From NCBI RefSeq assembly GCF_964259225.1, contig NZ_CAXVKN010000058.1: a stretch of DNA of 16,878 nucleotides. The stretch is one strand, 5' to 3'. The position numbers and the translations under genes are program-made. Below, piece by piece: positions 8,256 to 14,973 of the stretch. The DNA comes from Catenibacterium mitsuoka_A. Lineage in GTDB: Bacteria > Bacillota_I > Bacilli_A > Erysipelotrichales > Coprobacillaceae. The notes under the pieces were generated by a model. That model worked only from the letters and a program-made list of their open reading frames with translations. It was not told the origin of the DNA and searched no databases. Numbering within the stretch: the first letter of the stretch is position 1; each line of letters starts with the position of its first letter.

Positions 8256-8268
8256 AAAGGAGGAAGTT

Positions 8269-9156
8269 ATGAAAAGTGTATTAGCTATTGATATTGGTGG
8301 AACTTTTATTAAATATGGATTGATCCATGAAAATTATCGAATCTCTAATAAAGGAAAAGTAAAAACACCAAATACTACAACAGAAGATTTTTTAAACGAA
8401 TTAAAAAGTTTATATGATTCTTATAAAGAAGAAATAAGAGGAATTGCTATTTCTGCTCCAGGAAGAATTAGTGAAGAAGGTGTTATGTTAACTGCAGGAA
8501 TATTAGAATATTTAGAAGGATTTAATCTGGCACAGGAACTTTCAGAGGTATGTGATGGTATTAGTGTAACTGTAGAAAATGATGGTAAAGCAGCCGCTTT
8601 ATGTGAAGCAACAATTGGTAGTGGAAAAGATTATCCTAATAGTGTTGCCCTTATATTTGGTACAGGTATTGGCGGAGGCGTTATAATTAATAAAGAAATA
8701 TTAAGAGGTTGTTATTTGATTGCAGGAGAGTTTTCACCATTATTCACTAATTATGAAGTAGGTAATTATGATTGTTTTGCCACACTTTATTCGACAATTA
8801 GAGTTGTAAATAAAGCAAAAGAAATAACTCATGAAGATGATTTAAACGGTGAAAGAATGATGGCACTTTATCGAGAAAAGTCTCATCTTGAATTAAATGA
8901 TTATCTTGATGCCTGGTTTTTTGCAATCGCAAAGTTTTGCTACAATATTGATTGTCTTTATAATCCAGATGTTATTTGTATAGGTGGTGGAATAAGTGCT
9001 GATCCGCTATTTGTAGAAAAAATTAAAGAAAATATCGATGTAATTTACGAAGAAGCCTTTGTTTTTAGAAAACCAAAGGTTGAAGTATGTATGTATCAAA
9101 ATGATTCTAATTTATTAGGTGCATACTGTCGCTTTATTAAAATGAAAGGAGAATAA
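8269..9156 (+). CDS. ROK family sugar kinase, BglK-like without zinc motif
   Basis: 295-residue cytoplasmic kinase of the ROK family, which transfers phosphate from ATP to the 6-OH of a sugar. Phosphate-binding DIGGT lies at residues 8-12, the catalytic Asp is Asp105 in ENDGKAAAL, and an adenosine-side GTGIGGG lies at 131-137. The usual ROK signature GH...CxCGxxGC is absent: after AGEF (152-155) the sequence runs SPLFTNYEVGNYDCF. Loss of this zinc site is known in beta-glucoside kinases of the BglK type, which phosphorylate cellobiose and similar disaccharides. A role on a free disaccharide, or on the sugar released by the glycosidase, fits the locus. AAAGGAGG gives a strong ribosome binding site. 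It ends 2 bases before the deacetylase gene. Confidence 0.88.
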   Translation: MKSVLAIDIGGTFIKYGLIHENYRISNKGKVKTPNTTTEDFLNELKSLYDSYKEEIRGIAISAPGRISEEGVMLTAGILEYLEGFNLAQELSEVCDGISVTVENDGKAAALCEATIGSGKDYPNSVALIFGTGIGGGVIINKEILRGCYLIAGEFSPLFTNYEVGNYDCFATLYSTIRVVNKAKEITHEDDLNGERMMALYREKSHLELNDYLDAWFFAIAKFCYNIDCLYNPDVICIGGGISADPLFVEKIKENIDVIYEEAFVFRKPKVEVCMYQNDSNLLGAYCRFIKMKGE

Positions 9157-9158
9157 CT

Positions 9159-9896
9159 ATGAAGTTAATAATGAGAGCGGATGATTTGGGAATAAGTGAA
9201 GGAGTGAATTGCGGAATTTGTAAAGCCATTAAAGATGGTGTTATTACAAGTGTAGGCCTCATGCCTAATATGGAACATGCTTTAGATGGATATGAAATGA
9301 TTAAAGATTGTAATGTATCTGTAGGCCAGCATACAAACATTTGTTTAGGAAAGCCTCTATGTTCTCCTGAAGAGATTCCAAGTCTAGTAGATGAAAATGG
9401 TGAATTCTATTCAAGTAAAGTTATTAATAAAAGAAAAGAAGATACAATTAACGTTGAAGAATGTGAAAAGGAAATAGAAGCTCAATTAAATCATTTTATT
9501 GAAATCACAGGATTTAAACCACAGTATTTTGAAGGCCATGCTGTATTTTCTTTTAATTATATAAAAGCATTAGAAAATGTTGCAAAAAGACATGGTTTAT
9601 TTTTTGTGAATCCTATGGATCCTCAATGGGTAAGTGAAAATCATATTCATGGATTAGGTATGATTCATTTTGATGAAAGAGGATTATATGATCCAAAAAG
9701 GTATATGGAAGATAATTTAGGAATGTTGAAAGATAATGAATGCTGTATTGCAATATTTCATCCTGGTTATTTAGATCAATATATCTTAACGAATTCCTCT
9801 TATACGCTTATTAGACCAATGGAATGTGATTTTTTGTGTAGTGATTGGTTAAAGGATTGGATTAAACAAAATGATATTCAACTAGTAACCTTATAG
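9159..9896 (+). CDS. ChbG/YdjC-family carbohydrate deacetylase
   Basis: 245-residue cytoplasmic metal-dependent deacetylase (PF04794). Metal-site landmarks are RADDLG with Asp8/Asp9, His58 in VGQHTN, and His127 in FEGHAVF, with His201 in IFHPGY near the C-terminal end of the barrel. In Escherichia coli ChbG removes one acetyl group from phosphorylated chitobiose, which both makes the inducer and allows hydrolysis. Here the gene starts 2 bases after the kinase, its AAGGAG (9146-9151) lying within the end of that gene, so the two are translationally coupled. Together with the AraC regulator and the EIIC it gives a chb-like gene set, which argues for an N-acetylated or otherwise acylated disaccharide. 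Function from family; exact substrate unknown. Confidence 0.9.
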   Translation: MKLIMRADDLGISEGVNCGICKAIKDGVITSVGLMPNMEHALDGYEMIKDCNVSVGQHTNICLGKPLCSPEEIPSLVDENGEFYSSKVINKRKEDTINVEECEKEIEAQLNHFIEITGFKPQYFEGHAVFSFNYIKALENVAKRHGLFFVNPMDPQWVSENHIHGLGMIHFDERGLYDPKRYMEDNLGMLKDNECCIAIFHPGYLDQYILTNSSYTLIRPMECDFLCSDWLKDWIKQNDIQLVTL

Positions 9897-9938
9897 TAAT
9901 CTACTATTCTACTAAATGAACATAGAAAAACTATCATG

Positions 9939-9954
9939 TATACTTTTAAAGTAT
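9939..9954 (+). promoter_or_regulatory. Putative promoter/operator before the 175-residue gene
   Basis: A TATACT -10-like hexamer (9939-9944) overlaps a 7-base inverted repeat, ATACTTT and AAAGTAT around a single T (9940-9954). The -35 region is weak (ATGAAC at 9916-9921). The overlap is what a repressor operator would look like, but in AT-rich DNA it may be chance. Confidence 0.3.
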
Positions 9955-9973
9955 TTAGGGGGACATAATAAGA

Positions 9974-10501
9974 ATGTATGATTTTAGATTTGATACAAAA
10001 CTAATGCAATCTTTTGTGGGATTACAAATAACATCATACAAATGTACAGATACTATAACAGAAATGGTAGATATTCAAATTGGTGATAATGTATATTGTT
10101 TAACAAATGAATATGAAGAATTAGATTACTTTTTATTAGAGAATGAAAATACAGTGTATAGAATATCTGATTCTTATAGAAATGGTCCTGATAATACTCA
10201 GATTACGGTAAATGTAAATCAGATTATATCAAAGGTTATTTTATTAAATGAACATATTGTATTGGAAAAGAATGACAGAATATCTTATGATGTGTGGAAT
10301 ACCAAAGCTATCATATTTGGTTTAAATGATTATGAATTATGTTTTATTAAGGAAGATTGTTGGTTTTCTGAAAAAATAGAAATATTAAAAGGAAATAATT
10401 TGCTTAACCATATTTTCGATGAGCAAGGTATTTTAGATGACTTCATTGATATGAAAGATGGTATGGTAGAGTTGAATAATGAAATTGTGGTTTTTAGTTG
10501 A
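9974..10501 (+). CDS. Hypothetical 175-residue protein
   Basis: I do not recognise this protein. It is acidic and rich in asparagine and aromatic residues, with no signal peptide or membrane segment. The sequence alternates short hydrophobic and polar runs (VDIQIGDNVYCLTNE, ITVNVNQIISKVILL, KAIIFGLNDYELCFIK), which suggests a mostly beta-strand fold of one domain. ATG at 9974 has AGGGGGA (9957-9963) at a 10-base spacing. It lies 77 bases after the deacetylase gene and is followed by a strong hairpin, so it may be the last gene of the sugar locus or a separate unit with its own weak promoter. Small beta-rich acidic proteins of this type are often immunity or regulatory proteins, but nothing here proves that. 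Confidence 0.75.
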   Translation: MYDFRFDTKLMQSFVGLQITSYKCTDTITEMVDIQIGDNVYCLTNEYEELDYFLLENENTVYRISDSYRNGPDNTQITVNVNQIISKVILLNEHIVLEKNDRISYDVWNTKAIIFGLNDYELCFIKEDCWFSEKIEILKGNNLLNHIFDEQGILDDFIDMKDGMVELNNEIVVFS

Positions 10502-10510
10502 ATACATATA

Positions 10511-10548
10511 ATAAAATGAACCCCTGCATTAGTAGGGATTCATTTTAT
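10511..10548 (+). terminator. Hairpin terminator after the 175-residue gene
   Basis: A 15-base stem with one mismatch, ATAAAATGAACCCCT (10511-10525) against AGGGATTCATTTTAT (10534-10548), encloses an 8-base loop. The T-rich part lies inside the right arm and only TAATG follows, so it is a strong hairpin with a modest T tail. Confidence 0.6.
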
Positions 10549-10591
10549 AATGAATTCTTTTTAAAGTAGAATAGGCAGTTCTTGCCATGCT

Positions 10592-10918
10592 TTTATTAAA
10601 GAACAGGTAGGAGATAAGAAGGTTCTTCTTGCACTTTTAAGGAGAAGTGGATTTCTTCTGTAGTTGTAGCTCTTTTAATTAAAGCGATTGCTCATCAGTT
10701 GGCATGTGTTCATGTAAATCATGGTTTATTTAATAAAGGTGAACCAAAAAAAGATATCAAAGCACATCATAATGCAGGTGGATTATCTGAAGATATGAAT
10801 TTTAAATTAGTAGAACCGGTAAGAATTCTATTTAAAGATGAAGTATGTATTGTTGATGAATAATTAGTTTGTTTACATGGTATATCCTCAGCCATTCACA
10901 GGGCCAAGTTTAGGAAGT
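10592..10918 (+). pseudogene. guaA: guaA (GMP synthase) remnant, central part
   Basis: Broken pieces of the ATP-pyrophosphatase domain of GMP synthase in three frames. Bases 10592-10636 read FIKEQVGDKKVLLAL. A frame change then gives SSVVVALLIKA and HQLACVHVNHGLFNKGEP. The ATP-binding SGGVDSS loop is destroyed. About a hundred codons are missing before AHHNAGGLSEDMNFKLVEP and LFKDEV, ending in TAA at 10861-10863. A third frame gives VYPQPFTGPSLG at 10880-10915, matching the family's RQPFPGPGLG. These blocks occur in the right order for GuaA. Frameshifts, deletion and loss of the P-loop mean it cannot make an active enzyme. The C-terminal end is found at 13946-14065, beyond the intact surface-protein gene. 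Confidence 0.85.
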
Positions 10919-11017
10919 GAATCATTCATCCTTTATTTATGATAATGCTAAAAAAGTATTTAAATTTACCACCGAATAATACTAGTATAAAAAGAGTAAA
11001 AGTAATTAAAGAGAAAC

Positions 11018-11065
11018 ACTGATTATGATATTTGGGTATTAGTGAAATAAAGTAACGAATATTTT
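11018..11065 (+). pseudogene. guaA: Possible further guaA piece (dimerisation domain)
   Basis: The frame from 11018 reads TDYDIWVLVK, a stop, then SNEYF. This loosely fits the RTYDY...LRAV-TNDF stretch just before the C-terminal block of GuaA, assuming a two-codon loss and a Lys-to-stop change. It is weakly conserved and could be chance. If right, almost none of guaA is missing between this point and 13946, so the sequence between them is an insertion. Confidence 0.3.
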
Positions 11066-11104
11066 TGATTTTAAATGAAATAGGCAATCTTTTTTTATGA
11101 AAAA

Positions 11105-11203
11105 ATATAAGTTAAATATTGATTTTAAAATATTAACTTATATAAACAAAATACTTATAAGTAATTATTTGTACAAATAGGTCATTTTGTACAATTTGTA
11201 TTT
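11105..11203. promoter_or_regulatory. Cluster of palindromes upstream of the surface-protein gene
   Basis: Four dyad symmetries lie within 100 bases: ATATAAGTTAAATATT / AATATTAACTTATAT (11105-11143, AT-rich hairpin), TACTTATAAGTA (11152-11163, perfect), ATTTGTACAAAT (11167-11178, perfect) and TTGTACAA (11187-11194). The 8-base core TTGTACAA occurs twice, 18 bases apart. This resembles tandem operators for a dimeric regulator just upstream of the -35. Confidence 0.5.
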
Positions 11204-11205
11204 TT

Positions 11206-11243
11206 TGCAAACGCTTTACATTCAAAAAAATTGATGATAAAAT
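11206..11243 (+). promoter_or_regulatory. Promoter of the surface-protein gene with overlapping degenerate cre
   Basis: TTTACA (11215-11220) and TAAAAT (11238-11243) are separated by 17 bases, with a TG extension before the -10. TGCAAACGCTTTACA (11206-11220) overlaps the -35 and resembles a cre site with one extra base in the right half. The leader to the preferred ATG is about 40 bases. Confidence 0.7.
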
Positions 11244-11289
11244 TCAAATTGTGTGGAATGCAAAACAATATATATTGAGGAGGGAAATT

Positions 11290-13824
11290 ATGCATAAAAA
11301 CCTATTTAAGAAATTTGGGGCAACTTTCGTAGCATTTACACTTGCATTTTCTAGTGCTTCTGCCGTAAGTGCAACTGGAGATAGTTCTGAATTTCAACCA
11401 AAGGTAACTTATAGCAATGGTAATTATACTTTTGCCAAGTTATCTCATTCAGACAAAGCAGTATCTACACCTGATGGTATTGTTGATTACCTAGGTGGTG
11501 GAAATGTCGGTGTAACTGGTCAGGACCAGGGTGCAACAGGACAAGGAGATCAGGGACAGAGTTATGCTTGGTCTGCAGCATCTTATGGTGATTGGATGTA
11601 TGTTGGTACTTGTTATGCAGCAATGGGGAATACATTAACATTAATGGATACTACTCTTGGTGATAAATTCGATAAGGATGTTATGACTGCTGCACTTAAA
11701 GCGATGTTCAATGGAACATTCTTCTATGGACATGAAAAAGAAGATGGTACTGCAGATGAAGATTCTGATGGTATTCTTTGTAAAGTAAACGTTAAGACTG
11801 GTGAAACTAAGTTATTAATGTCTAAGTCTTTAAATGGTAAAGGACCACTTTTCAGAAACGCTATGCGTTATAAGGATAAACTTTATTTCTGTGGTTCTGT
11901 ACGTAATAAAGGTGCTAAGGCAGGTTTACCTAGCATTTATTGCATCGATCCTAAGACAGATGATATCAAGTGTGTTTACACTGGTATTACTCCACAGGAA
12001 CTAGGTGCTGCCTATAAAGAAGGTATCAGTACTGGTATCCGTGGTATGACAGAATTCAACGGTGAATTCATTGCGAGCTGTGTAGGTGTTGATGGACCTT
12101 ATATTTTAAAGTCTAAAGACCCATCAGCAGGTCAGTCTTCATTCAAGAAGATTGCAACTAAGAAGGATTTATTCAACTATCCTGCATATCATTACACAGA
12201 TAGTATCTATGGTGGTTCTATCTGGGAAATGGTGGAATTCAATAACAAGCTTTATGTTGCTTTATGTACTGGTACACCGGAAAACAAACCTGATGAACAT
12301 ACAATGCAGTCATTTGCGATTGTATGTGGTGAAGAAAAAGCAGACGGTTCTTGGACATGGAGACCAGTTGTAGGTGATAAAGCAGATGGAGCTAAATATA
12401 CATTTGGTATCGATCCAGAACGTACACGTGCTGGTGCATGTAACATGTTAGTATACAATGATCATCTTTATATTGGTGAATATGAAGATATCGAAATCGC
12501 ATTAGAAGATTTAGTATTTAAAAAGAATGTAGAATTCTTAGCTAAGAACTTAGAACAGTCTGTAAGTCTTTACCGTATGGATAAGGATGAAAACATGGAA
12601 TTAGTTGTAGGTGATGCAACTAAGATGTTCCCTAAAGGTGGCATTTCTGGACTTGGTTCTGGATTTGGACGTCATGAAAACCAGTATATCTGGCAGTCTA
12701 CTGTATTTGATGGAAAGATGTACTTTGGTACATTTGACAGCAGTAGCTTATTACAGCCTATCGGACAGTTCACAAATGGTGATTTATTAAAAATGTCTAA
12801 AGAAGAATGGAAATCACAGATGAATTATCTTAAGGTTTTCATTGAATTAGTATTAAGCAAGAACGCTAAATATCCAACTCAGCCAATTGCTGAAACAGAT
12901 TCTGATGAAGCAGATGTTGATGAGGATACTGAAGAAGCTGATCTAACTGCATCTGAAAAGGTACAGAAGGCTATTAAATCTGCAACTGAAAGATATAGCA
13001 CATCAGCATATTCTTTAAATAGTGATAATGCTGAAGCTGTTACACTTTCTGATGATCAGGTAAAGGCTTTAGTGAATGGTCTTGAAGATGGCTCTATTAA
13101 AGCAAATAGCTTAAGTGATGAAGCATCAAATGATGCTATTACTATGGTTTCAGGATTAGATCCATTATCATCTTCTTTAGATGAAAAAGCTTCTCAGGAA
13201 TTCGCAGATGAATATGCTGAAGTATATGAATACTACACACAGATTTCTTCTCAGCTTCCTGAAAAGTTAAAGAAATTATTTGAAGATTTCATGACAATCA
13301 CAAAGAAAGATAATTTAATTGCATTTGGTAAGGTATTAAAATATCTTTCTAAAGCTCAGCGTGGATTTGATATGTATACATCAGCTGATGGTGAATCATT
13401 CACAACTATTACTACAAATGGTTTTGGTGATCCATATAACCATGGTCTACGTGCTTTCGCAACAGGTGATGATTGGATGGCTATTGGTACAGCTAACCCA
13501 TTCTATGGAACACAGTTATGGAAGATGACTTCTCCAGTTAAGAAAGTTGAACCAACAAAACCAACTGAACCAGAAAAACCAAACCCATCTGAACCAGAAA
13601 AACCAAATCCATCTGATTCAGAAAAACCAAATATTACAGTTACCCCATCTAATTCAGATAAAAAAGATACTACAACAGTAACAACTAAAACTGATGATAA
13701 GAAGGGTACAGCTAAGACTGGTGATTCAACTGATGTAACTACATCATTAGTCACTGCAATTGGTTCACTTGCATTACTAGTTGGCTGTGCATATGTACTT
13801 CGTAAGAAGAAGGTCAGAGCATAG
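11290..13824 (+). CDS. Secreted, wall-anchored beta-propeller-like surface protein
   Basis: 844-residue cell-surface protein. ATG at 11290 is chosen over the upstream frame start because GAGGAGGG (11277-11284) precedes it and a signal peptide then begins at once (KNLFKKFGATFVAFTLAF; likely cleavage after VSA at residue 28). Residues 30-540 carry repeated blade-like units (YKDKLYFCGSV, FNGEFIASCVG, FNNKLYVALCT, YNDHLYIGEYE, FDGKMYFGTFD), typical of a beta-propeller. About 140 residues of acidic, helical sequence follow, then one more unit (DDWMAIGTANPFYGTQLWKM), so the helical part seems inserted in the propeller. A proline-rich linker (EPEKPNPS repeats) leads to TAKTGD, a hydrophobic stretch and RKKKVRA: an LPXTG-like sorting signal lacking Leu-Pro. 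It lies between two parts of a dead guaA and is intact. Ligand unknown. Confidence 0.88.
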   Translation: MHKNLFKKFGATFVAFTLAFSSASAVSATGDSSEFQPKVTYSNGNYTFAKLSHSDKAVSTPDGIVDYLGGGNVGVTGQDQGATGQGDQGQSYAWSAASYGDWMYVGTCYAAMGNTLTLMDTTLGDKFDKDVMTAALKAMFNGTFFYGHEKEDGTADEDSDGILCKVNVKTGETKLLMSKSLNGKGPLFRNAMRYKDKLYFCGSVRNKGAKAGLPSIYCIDPKTDDIKCVYTGITPQELGAAYKEGISTGIRGMTEFNGEFIASCVGVDGPYILKSKDPSAGQSSFKKIATKKDLFNYPAYHYTDSIYGGSIWEMVEFNNKLYVALCTGTPENKPDEHTMQSFAIVCGEEKADGSWTWRPVVGDKADGAKYTFGIDPERTRAGACNMLVYNDHLYIGEYEDIEIALEDLVFKKNVEFLAKNLEQSVSLYRMDKDENMELVVGDATKMFPKGGISGLGSGFGRHENQYIWQSTVFDGKMYFGTFDSSSLLQPIGQFTNGDLLKMSKEEWKSQMNYLKVFIELVLSKNAKYPTQPIAETDSDEADVDEDTEEADLTASEKVQKAIKSATERYSTSAYSLNSDNAEAVTLSDDQVKALVNGLEDGSIKANSLSDEASNDAITMVSGLDPLSSSLDEKASQEFADEYAEVYEYYTQISSQLPEKLKKLFEDFMTITKKDNLIAFGKVLKYLSKAQRGFDMYTSADGESFTTITTNGFGDPYNHGLRAFATGDDWMAIGTANPFYGTQLWKMTSPVKKVEPTKPTEPEKPNPSEPEKPNPSDSEKPNITVTPSNSDKKDTTTVTTKTDDKKGTAKTGDSTDVTTSLVTAIGSLALLVGCAYVLRKKKVRA
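13567..13635 (+). repeat. 24-base tandem repeat in the proline-rich linker
   Basis: Two full copies (13567-13590 and 13591-13614) differ by one base, and a third partial copy follows to 13635. Each encodes EPEKPNPS. Such repeats in wall-spanning linkers can change in number by slippage. Confidence 0.85.
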
Positions 13825-13860
13825 TAAGTAACTATAAAAATCTAACACTCTAAATATAAG

Positions 13861-13896
13861 ACAGCTTATTGGATTCCATCAATAGGCTGTTTTTGT
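13861..13896 (+). terminator. Rho-independent terminator after the surface-protein gene
   Basis: An 11-base stem, ACAGCTTATTG (13861-13871) with CAATAGGCTGT (13880-13890), has one wobble pair, an 8-base loop and a T-rich tail (TTTTGTTT). Confidence 0.85.
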
Positions 13897-13945
13897 TTGG
13901 AAATTTAAAATAACTAGGGGTTTCCTAAATTTTAATTATCACGTA

Positions 13946-14065
13946 GTATGGAGTGAGCTTAAAATGGTACATATTACTGATCGTATTACTCATGAAGTAC
14001 CTGGCATCAACCGTGTTCTTTATGATTTCACACCTAAGCCAACAGGAACTGTTTAATTTGAATAA
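13946..14065 (+). pseudogene. guaA: guaA (GMP synthase) remnant, C-terminal end
   Basis: The frame reads VWSELKMVHITDRITHEVPG, then INRVLYDFTPKPTGTV, stop, F, E, stop. This is the conserved C-terminus of GMP synthase (SNRI-NEV-GINRVVYDIT-KP-GTIEWE in the family). The TAA at 14054-14056 replaces the Glu codon of the usual final VEFE/IEWE, consistent with one GAA-to-TAA change, and the original stop follows at 14063-14065. It is the missing tail of the guaA fragments at 10592-10918. The intervening 2.9 kb holds a complete, self-contained surface-protein gene. Confidence 0.85.
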
Positions 14066-14078
14066 TGTATTTTCATAT

Positions 14079-14107
14079 AAAAGTTCGATTTAAAGTCGAA
14101 CTTTTTT
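14079..14107 (+). terminator. Terminator of the former guaA gene
   Basis: A perfect 10-base stem, AAAAGTTCGA (14079-14088) with TCGAACTTTT (14096-14105), has a 7-base loop and runs into T. It lies 14 bases after the old guaA stop, so it is probably the original terminator of that gene. Confidence 0.85.
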
Positions 14108-14196
14108 CTATTTTGAGCAGTGAAAAAGTTGATATAAGTAGTAAGAATGATTGCTGTAAAAAAACAGTAAGATTGGCTACACTTCTTTGGTAGTAG

Positions 14197-14481
14197 AGAA
14201 AAAGGCTGGTATACTTTGTAGACTATTACCATTTCAACCCGTATGTAAATGATAAATACGAAGTCAAAGACTTATTTGCACCTTATGAATAATATAGCAA
14301 GAAAGATTGTACTGAAGTTGTAGGGATGTATCATGGGTGGGACTACTGCCTGCCTCGATGTGATAAAGAAGATTGCATAGTTCCTATTATTGAAGCAAAA
14401 ATTCGTGCATATAATTACGCAGTTAATTCTTTATGGATTTGGAAAGAAAGAAATATACTGTTGAAAAAGCTCCTGGCTTAA
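14197..14481 (+). pseudogene. Decayed gene of unrecognised family
   Basis: One frame reads LVYFVDYYHFNPYVNDKYEV and KDLFAPYE, a TAA at 14290-14292, then about 60 codons without a stop (including VVGMYHGWDYCLPRCDKEDC, then IVPIIEAKIRAYNYAVNSLW), ending at TAA 14479-14481 beside a terminator. The amino-acid composition, rich in Trp, Cys, Tyr and His, looks like real coding sequence. Just upstream, a different frame gives HFFGSREKGWY, which would join it through a frameshift near 14213. There is no start codon or ribosome binding site. I cannot name the family. It is best read as the C-terminal part of a dead gene. Confidence 0.5.
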
Positions 14482-14496
14482 TAGTCAGGAGTTTTT
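14470..14496 (+). terminator. Rho-independent terminator after the decayed gene
   Basis: CTCCTGGC (14470-14477) pairs with GTCAGGAG (14484-14491), with one wobble, around a 6-base loop, and TTTTT follows. It overlaps the end of the decayed reading frame. Confidence 0.8.
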
Positions 14497-14640
14497 GCGT
14501 CTGTATTCTGGATAATATATTGTACAGCCTTTTGTATACGTGTATCTGAAGTGACGGGGACCTATGACTCTGCCACCTTTTGGGCAAACATATAACTTCT
14601 TTATGTAATTTTCAGGCAAATGATTTCTTTGTTCAGACAT
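14485..14640 (-). pseudogene. 51-codon minus-strand frame, possible transposase scrap
   Basis: ATG at 14640 (minus strand) opens a frame of 51 codons starting MSEQRNHLPENYIKKLYVCP and containing YTYTKGCTIYYPEYRR, ending at TGA (14485-14487). The YVCPKGG...Y-C-YYPEYR pattern recalls the cysteine-containing part of some IS transposases (IS1182-like), but the match is from memory and weak. No inverted repeats were found. Base composition is less AT-rich than around it, which supports a separate origin. Confidence 0.3.
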
Positions 14641-14888
14641 AAATTAATAAATGTCATTGGATATGCAATATTTTCATCAAGGACTGATTGAATTCATCTT
14701 TAGACTAAATAGTAATGACATAATTACGATGTATTTTACTTGAAGCGTTCGAAGAGTAAGGTGCATTAGAGATAGGTCCTATTATGATATAGGTAACCCT
14801 ATTGATATTTCTTTGTGATAGACTTAACCATAAGAAATACTTTCTTTAGTTGAGAAGTAAGATATTGTCTCTTTTTTGTAGTATAAGT
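14641..14888. other. Intergenic stretch with no recognised feature
   Basis: AT-rich, with frequent stops in all frames. I see no gene, RNA or clear repeat here. It fits the decayed character of the surrounding region. Confidence 0.5.
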
Positions 14889-14953
14889 GTATATAGAGTA
14901 TATAGAGTGGATTTAATATATGATTGACACCGTATACGACACCATATTATAAT
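14889..14953 (+). promoter_or_regulatory. Promoter and operator-like repeats of hicAB
   Basis: A consensus promoter: TTGACA (14924-14929), 18-base spacer, TATAAT (14948-14953). The spacer holds GACACC twice (14926-14931 and 14938-14943) around GTATAC, giving the 8-base palindrome CGTATACG (14931-14938). Just upstream, GTATATAGA is repeated in tandem (14889-14906). Repeats in the promoter fit autorepression by the HicAB complex through the ribbon-helix-helix domain of HicB. Confidence 0.75.
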
Positions 14954-14973
14954 AAGAACAGGAGAAATGAATT

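Noticed and set aside
10920..10990. Frame reading SFIYDNAKKVFKFTTE after the guaA fragment
   Set aside because: It does not match GuaA at the expected place, has no start and is short; kept out of the annotation.
11065..11129. Perfect 11-base direct repeat TTGATTTTAAA (11065-11075 and 11119-11129) as a target-site duplication of the insertion in guaA
   Set aside because: Both copies lie on the left side of the surface-protein gene; no copy was found on the right side near 13900-13945, so it does not flank the insert and may be AT-rich chance.
13503..13754. Minus-strand frame with Ser/Gly/Phe repeats opposite the proline-rich linker
   Set aside because: Its repeats are the mirror of the EPEKPNPS repeats on the plus strand; there is no start signal and it lies within a clear gene.
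14500..14660. Possible complete insertion sequence around the minus-strand 51-codon frame
   Set aside because: No inverted terminal repeats, no target duplication and no catalytic DDE residues are seen; only a possible scrap is reported.
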